Positions 59,370 to 64,000 of a DNA stretch of 64,000 nt are shown here, one piece after another. Each line of letters opens with the position of its first letter. The stretch's first letter is position 1. Origin of the DNA: Cyanoderma ruficeps (Eukaryota; Chordata; Aves; Passeriformes; Timaliidae); NCBI GenBank assembly GCA_008694505.1, contig VZDJ01007747.1, positions 27,690,409 to 27,754,408 of the forward strand. Reading direction: 5' to 3'. The notes beneath the pieces are model-generated. The model searched no databases, was not told the origin of the DNA, and was given only the letters and a program-made list of their open reading frames with translations. Position numbers and translations under genes: made by a program.

Positions 59370-60415
59370 AAGAAAAGAAAGCAAGAAGAAAGGAGAGAAA
59401 CAAAGGAAATTATTAGTTTGTTTTGCCTTTCCTTGTCTTGCTGTTTCTCAGTTAACTAGTGACTTCTTTATTTTCAGCAAAGATTCTAGAAATTAAGGAC
59501 TAAGAAGAGGACTCAGTGAGATTCAAACAGAAAATATTGAAATTGTTCACATTTATATTTTCTTTTCTGAATTCTTTCCTTAATTTTGTCAGCAGCCTTA
59601 GTCCCACAGATTAAAACTATATTAAAATTTACATAGTACTTGGACAGCTAATGTCACAAAATATTATTTTTACCAACTTACTCATAGCTGTGTATAAATG
59701 CAGCAAACTATAAATTTCAAAATATATTATGTTGACTTGTAATGAGTTTAGTAATTGATAGCTGTATGTTAGCAAGACAGTTTTAGAACCATTAGAAAAT
59801 TCCTTTTCATAGTGTAATAAAATTTTCTGACTTCTTTTTAAATACTTTGACAAGACTTTCATGTCTTATTTTGGTAAGTTTTCTGAGATAAAATGTTCAT
59901 GCATTATTTGTCAAGAACACTAGCTTTTCAACAAACCAAGCAACATTTTAAAAATATTTATGTTGATGATTTCTTATGATATGGGTATGCTTGATGTATT
60001 TTAAGAAAAGCATGATGGAATTTTCAGAATTTAAAATTAAAATACCCAATAATTATCTACAACACTGTCTATAATTTTTCCAGATCTTTTTTCATATATG
60101 GACATATGGATTCAGAAGGACATCTATGCAACTCACAGAAAAATTAATGGACTCACAGGATCCATTTTGAGTAGGTCGTCAATGAGTCAGCGGTCACTAT
60201 TGCCCACTGCAAGAATTACTTTTCCACCAAGTCCTGCTGGGTTCTTCTGACTTCACTCCTGGTGACCATTGTCCAGACAGCCCATTTATCTTGGGATTGT
60301 CTTCTCTTTTCCTTAAAAAAAAAGATTAACCAAGCATGAAACTTTTGCAATGTAATTGCCTAATAATAACTGTCCAGCTATAGCTACTTATTGACATTAA
60401 AAAAAAATTGTAAAG
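59370..60415. other. Unique AT-rich sequence
   Basis: No gene or known element. Begins with the tail of the AAAG repeat. Confidence 0.5.
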
Positions 60416-60423
60416 TTTGTTTC

Positions 60424-60455
60424 AAATCTTGAAGGGCTTAAATCTTGAGGGGCTT
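60424..60455. repeat. Tandem duplication, 16-bp unit x2
   Basis: AAATCTTGAAGGGCTT (60424-60439) then AAATCTTGAGGGGCTT (60440-60455), one mismatch. Confidence 0.92.
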
Positions 60456-60519
60456 GTTGTCAACACCAGTCAAATAATGAAAGAGAATCTCAAAAAGATA
60501 TGAAGGTATAAAACCCTCC

Positions 60520-60657
60520 ATCCTTAAGGCATTCATACCTTGATTGGAGAAGGCATTGACCACCATTGACCACTCTTATTTAATTCTCTCTGTGCACGGG
60601 CTTTGACTAAATGGCCTTCAGAATTCTTTCCAACCCAAAATATTCTGTGATTCTATT
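60520..60657 (+). mobile_element. CR1 LINE 3' tail, forward orientation
   Basis: 'ggctttgactaaatggcctt', 'ttctttccaacccaaaatat' and the octamer tail 'tctgtgattctatt' mark the CR1 3' end. The part upstream of 60585 is poorly preserved. Confidence 0.8.
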
Positions 60658-60659
60658 TT

Positions 60660-63600
60660 CAGGTATCACTCACTGCTGATTCTTTGCTGAATGCCATTAA
60701 AAACTTTAAGCACAAGAATTGTTCTTAAAGTATTTGTTTAATTTTCAGAGGATACCATATATTTTTAATTAAATACTATGCCTTCTGTAAGCACAAAGAG
60801 TTGGGTTTTGATAGGAGAAAAAGCAATGTTCCTACTTATGCATATTTTTCAATGGGATCCAAGCTAAATTATTCACCACGGCAAATTCTTTGCACAGCTA
60901 ACTCACTGTAAGAAGTCATTTTGTCTTCTAAGACTGAAGGCAGATTTGTATTTGTGAAATATTTGAATTAAGTGAAGGAAATGGTGCCTAAAGTGTGGCA
61001 ACTGTTTAATCAGTGAGTAATTTACTCTTAATGTGTGAAGCATTTTTTATGGGCTCATTTATGATAACAGACATTCATGGCTCAATCAATGTAAGCAACA
61101 GATTTATGGTATATTTAGTCACAACATAATCTGATGTAAGTACTCTTATTTATTACTATTCACAGTTTAATTATTTTTTTTTCCTTTCATACCATTTACA
61201 GCATGCAACTAAAATCATATAAAGCACCTATCAGAACTTTTCAAACAGCATTTTTTCACATCTGTCTCATATTTTTACATTCAGATGTTGAACTTCAAAA
61301 TACAATACAATTATGTAATTTGCATAATTGCATGGATAAAAGGATGCTAATTTTTTCCCCATATATAAGAAAAAATAAGAGAAACCTTTAATGTGGCAAT
61401 TGATCATTCCTCTGAAATGTCTTTCTTTTTGTCAAAATATTGGGGTCTATTTTTCAGTTTATATATTTCTGATTTTCCCTCATAAGCTGGTAGTTTCCCT
61501 TCTGTTCCTTCAAATGCCATGCCAAAGAATTAGCACTGGAAATTATGATCCCTCAACTACTAACAGATTCAAATGATCTATAGATGCTTGGATACACAAT
61601 TTTACATATTCTGGAATTCTTGACCATTAAGGTGTGTAATCCACAAGAATTTCTTAGAGATGCAGAAGAAAAGCTATTGTCACCTAATGTGGTATGTATC
61701 CTACAGTTAATTGTCTTTATTTGTCATTATGCCACTTTTAACTGGATTCTTAGCAGTGATAAAAGGATGATGATATTTCCTTACATTATTACTTGAATTT
61801 TCTGTATTAGTTAGGAAAAAATTGATACAAGAAGTGCAGATTGTTTTATATAAGAGATCTGTACCATTATATATATATACAGGTTAAAGAGTTCTGCTTC
61901 ACTAGCAGAGAAATATCAGTTGATCAAATATTGTCTGGATATAAAAGTATAACTTGTGATTTTAGACTGCCAAGTTATTCATAGCAACTGAAGGAGCTGT
62001 AAAAGAATGATCAACCTGACATTTCTCTCAGGTCCTGAAGAGTTCAGCTACCAAGATTAAGAAAATATCTGTGGTGGAATATCAGATGTTGCATGTGCAG
62101 AATTAAAAATCCTGCCATTATGATGAAATTCTGTATTTAGGCAATTAAAAAAAGACTAAATATACAAAATTTCATAACTACTTTGATCTGAAAAATAGGG
62201 AAAAGATTCAAATTTAATTTGTGATGTTTTCCACATTGCACTTAAATGAACATTTAGTAGAGAATTGTGAAGTTTTTTTATTAGAGACTGTGTAGGAACT
62301 TTTAAATCTCCACGGTTGGCCAGAAATATGAATGGTGATAGGAATGAAGAACAATACTCCCTTCCCACTAAAATGGCAAAGAAGCTTTTGCAGTGTTTTC
62401 ATTTTTAATTTTGTTGGGTTTTTTCCTTTTAAATTGAGAAATTTAAATATGGTCAACAACCTAGCAGAGGACAAGTTTAATACTTTACTTTATTTAAGCT
62501 ATGACTCATAATAAATTACGTTTAATATACAGGAACATCTTCCTGTTTTTTTTCCCTTAGTTCATATCACCAGTTAATTTCAGCAAGGGCTCCCCTCTCT
62601 AGATCTGCAACATTTATTCATCCTTTTTGAACACTTTGGTTTCTACCTGTATGTCTCTGTTACCCTGAGTTTCTTTCTGCTTTCTTACATAAAGAAAAAA
62701 ATAGACTCCTGTTTGTCTTCCTCAAAACCCATAAATTGGGACAGCATTAGATTAAGCATAGCTTGGGATGTACTCAAATTCTAAACTCTGTGGCAATCAA
62801 TCATGCCAGCTTTGTTGTGAATGTGCCAGTTTGTTCATGTTTTAAACTACACAAATAAGACTAGTTTTCTATGGACTGTTCCATAGTACTCTGAATGTGT
62901 CACCCTGGCTATGTAAGAAAAATTCTAATTCTTGAAGGTCAGCATGAGCAGAACTTTACATTTGATTTAGAATACTTTATTCTTTCTTTCTTTAACTCTC
63001 CACTCAAGTCTGCTGTTATTAAAACACATAATGGTTTCTGTGGATTTGAGTAAAAATGAGAGATGCCTAGGTTACATTAATTTTTATTCTGATAGTGTTT
63101 TGAAGAGAATTGTGAAACCATGAATATGATCTTGAATAAGAGCATTAGTTTTGTAAGCAGTAAGACAGTTGAGAAGTTAGTTGTTGCAAGCCAGAAAGAT
63201 ATGTGAGAGTGCCTGTCTAAAATTGGAATATTTTATTATATAGATTAGCAGCAAAAAATTCCAGATTCAAAACCCGAATTTATTTCAGTTTTTGAATAGT
63301 TAAAGATATCATATGAAACTATCCTCCTACATTCATGCCAGCAGATATCATCTAACCAGTACTTCTTTCTTCCTCCAGAGTTATCCTTAGTAATTTGATA
63401 TATAGATTTAAACTGGATTTTTACATTTCAAACCAGTTTTCAGGGAGGAAGTGATGTCTAAATGAGTTTAGATCATTCTAATGAGATATTATAATATTCC
63501 AGAACACATGGATTCAAGAACTGTCAGCCTGCATATTAAATTGATGTCATAATGAAAAAAGTATAGATTTTTTGCTATCACCTAAATATTCTTTACATCC

Positions 63601-63815
63601 AAAAGAATAATTTTTTTAGTGAATATATTTATAATATCTGAGGAAAAAAAATAAATGAATGATCTCCAACTTTATATTTGGATTCTTCAGTAAAGTACTT
63701 ACATAAAAAGCAAATCTTAACTTGCCTACAGCAATGATGAATTATAATGCCATGTGAACCTACTTTCAAAGCAATCTAAGTAAAACCTCTGCTTAAAAAA
63801 TCTTCTCTGCTAACA
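60660..63815. other. Unique AT-rich sequence
   Basis: No gene is called. A 60-base segment (61632-61691) sits between an acceptor-like TTCTTGACCATTAAG and a GTATGT donor and is open in one frame (VCNPQEFLRDAEEKLLSPNV). The acceptor is mediocre and I rate it low. A short TA microsatellite is at 61868-61880. Confidence 0.4.
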
Positions 63816-63816
63816 G

Positions 63817-63912
63817 GTCATCCAGGATCCTGGTTTCAAAGAAACTGTAATTAACAAATGTACCAAACCTAACATCAGTAACTACTATCAGAAGAGAAAG
63901 CCATTTGGATAA
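63817..63912 (+). other. Weak candidate 3'-terminal exon
   Basis: A good acceptor (AATCTTCTCTGCTAACAG, ending 63816) is followed by 31 codons open in only one frame (VIQDPGFKETVINKC, ending YYQKRKPFG) and TAA at 63910-63912. The other frames stop by codons 11 and 12. The window ends 88 bases later, so no poly(A) signal can be checked. Short length makes chance likely. Confidence 0.2.
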
Positions 63913-64000
63913 GTGAGACAGTTTTTAGTCACTTTTGAAGGCACAAATACTTTTTCTCTATGTTTTACTATGCTCAAGTACATAGTCTTCTCCTATTTCC

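Noticed and set aside
59188..59496. 102-codon frame across the 101-N gap
   Set aside because: A third of it is undetermined and the rest is purine repeat.
1..64000. CRISPR arrays, operons, tRNA or rRNA genes
   Set aside because: No regularly spaced repeats, no cloverleaf or rRNA-like segment was found, and the content is plainly vertebrate nuclear DNA.

Overview
The window is nuclear DNA from a bird, most likely a passerine. This rests on its repeats: at least eight fragments of CR1, the main avian LINE, on both strands, plus LTRs whose sequence resembles avian ERVL and ERVK/ERV1-type LTRs. The rest is AT-rich, low in CpG, and free of long open frames. It reads like a gene-poor intergenic or large-intron stretch of a macrochromosome. 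Nothing bacterial, plasmid-like or viral in the free-living sense is present. No rRNA, tRNA or CRISPR array was seen. Family names are from memory of the families; no database was searched.

Layout. Positions 1-3.5 kb are unique AT-rich DNA. Positions 3.5-7.8 kb are a repeat cluster: an ERVL-like LTR piece, a CR1 3' end (minus), a frameshifted CR1 reverse transcriptase piece (minus), a CR1 3' end (plus), a GGCAGG-rich block and a probable solo LTR of about 726 bp. Positions 7.8-16.2 kb are mostly unique, with one CR1 tail (10.5 kb), a candidate 3'-terminal exon (12.0 kb) and a homeodomain-motif-rich block (13.2-13.5 kb). Positions 16.2-20.3 kb hold an LTR with TATA and poly(A) signals, then the longest CR1 copy (about 2.9 kb, minus, endonuclease plus reverse transcriptase, full of stops). 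Positions 20.3-29 kb contain another CR1 ORF2 piece (24.0-24.4 kb) and several candidate exons. At 29.05-29.5 kb an ERVL-like LTR piece abuts a CR1 piece. Positions 29.5-41 kb are unique, with a second candidate terminal exon (35.9 kb) and one copy of a two-copy dispersed repeat (37.5 kb; partner at 54.5 kb). Positions 41.1-42.2 kb hold an LTR and a CR1 3' end. Positions 42-51 kb are unique. Positions 51.0-52.8 kb hold an old LINE relic and an LTR-like repeat. Positions 54-60.7 kb hold short tandem duplications, a minus-strand LTR, the only sizeable assembly gap (101 N) and a CR1 tail. The rest is unique.

Genes. No complete gene can be called. Several short segments have strong splice signals on both sides, or an acceptor plus a stop and nearby AATAAA, with only one open frame. 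The best are 12002-12145 (+), 25995-26193 (+), 35869-35992 (+) and 28546-28638 (-). The exons at 25995 and 35869 are phase-compatible. All are predictions from splice-site pattern alone; 64 kb yields such patterns by chance, so confidence is low to moderate. Transcript or cross-species data would decide them.

No previously undescribed biological system was found. The most useful observations are the candidate exons, the nested repeat history, several recent-looking short tandem duplications, and blocks that look like conserved noncoding elements.
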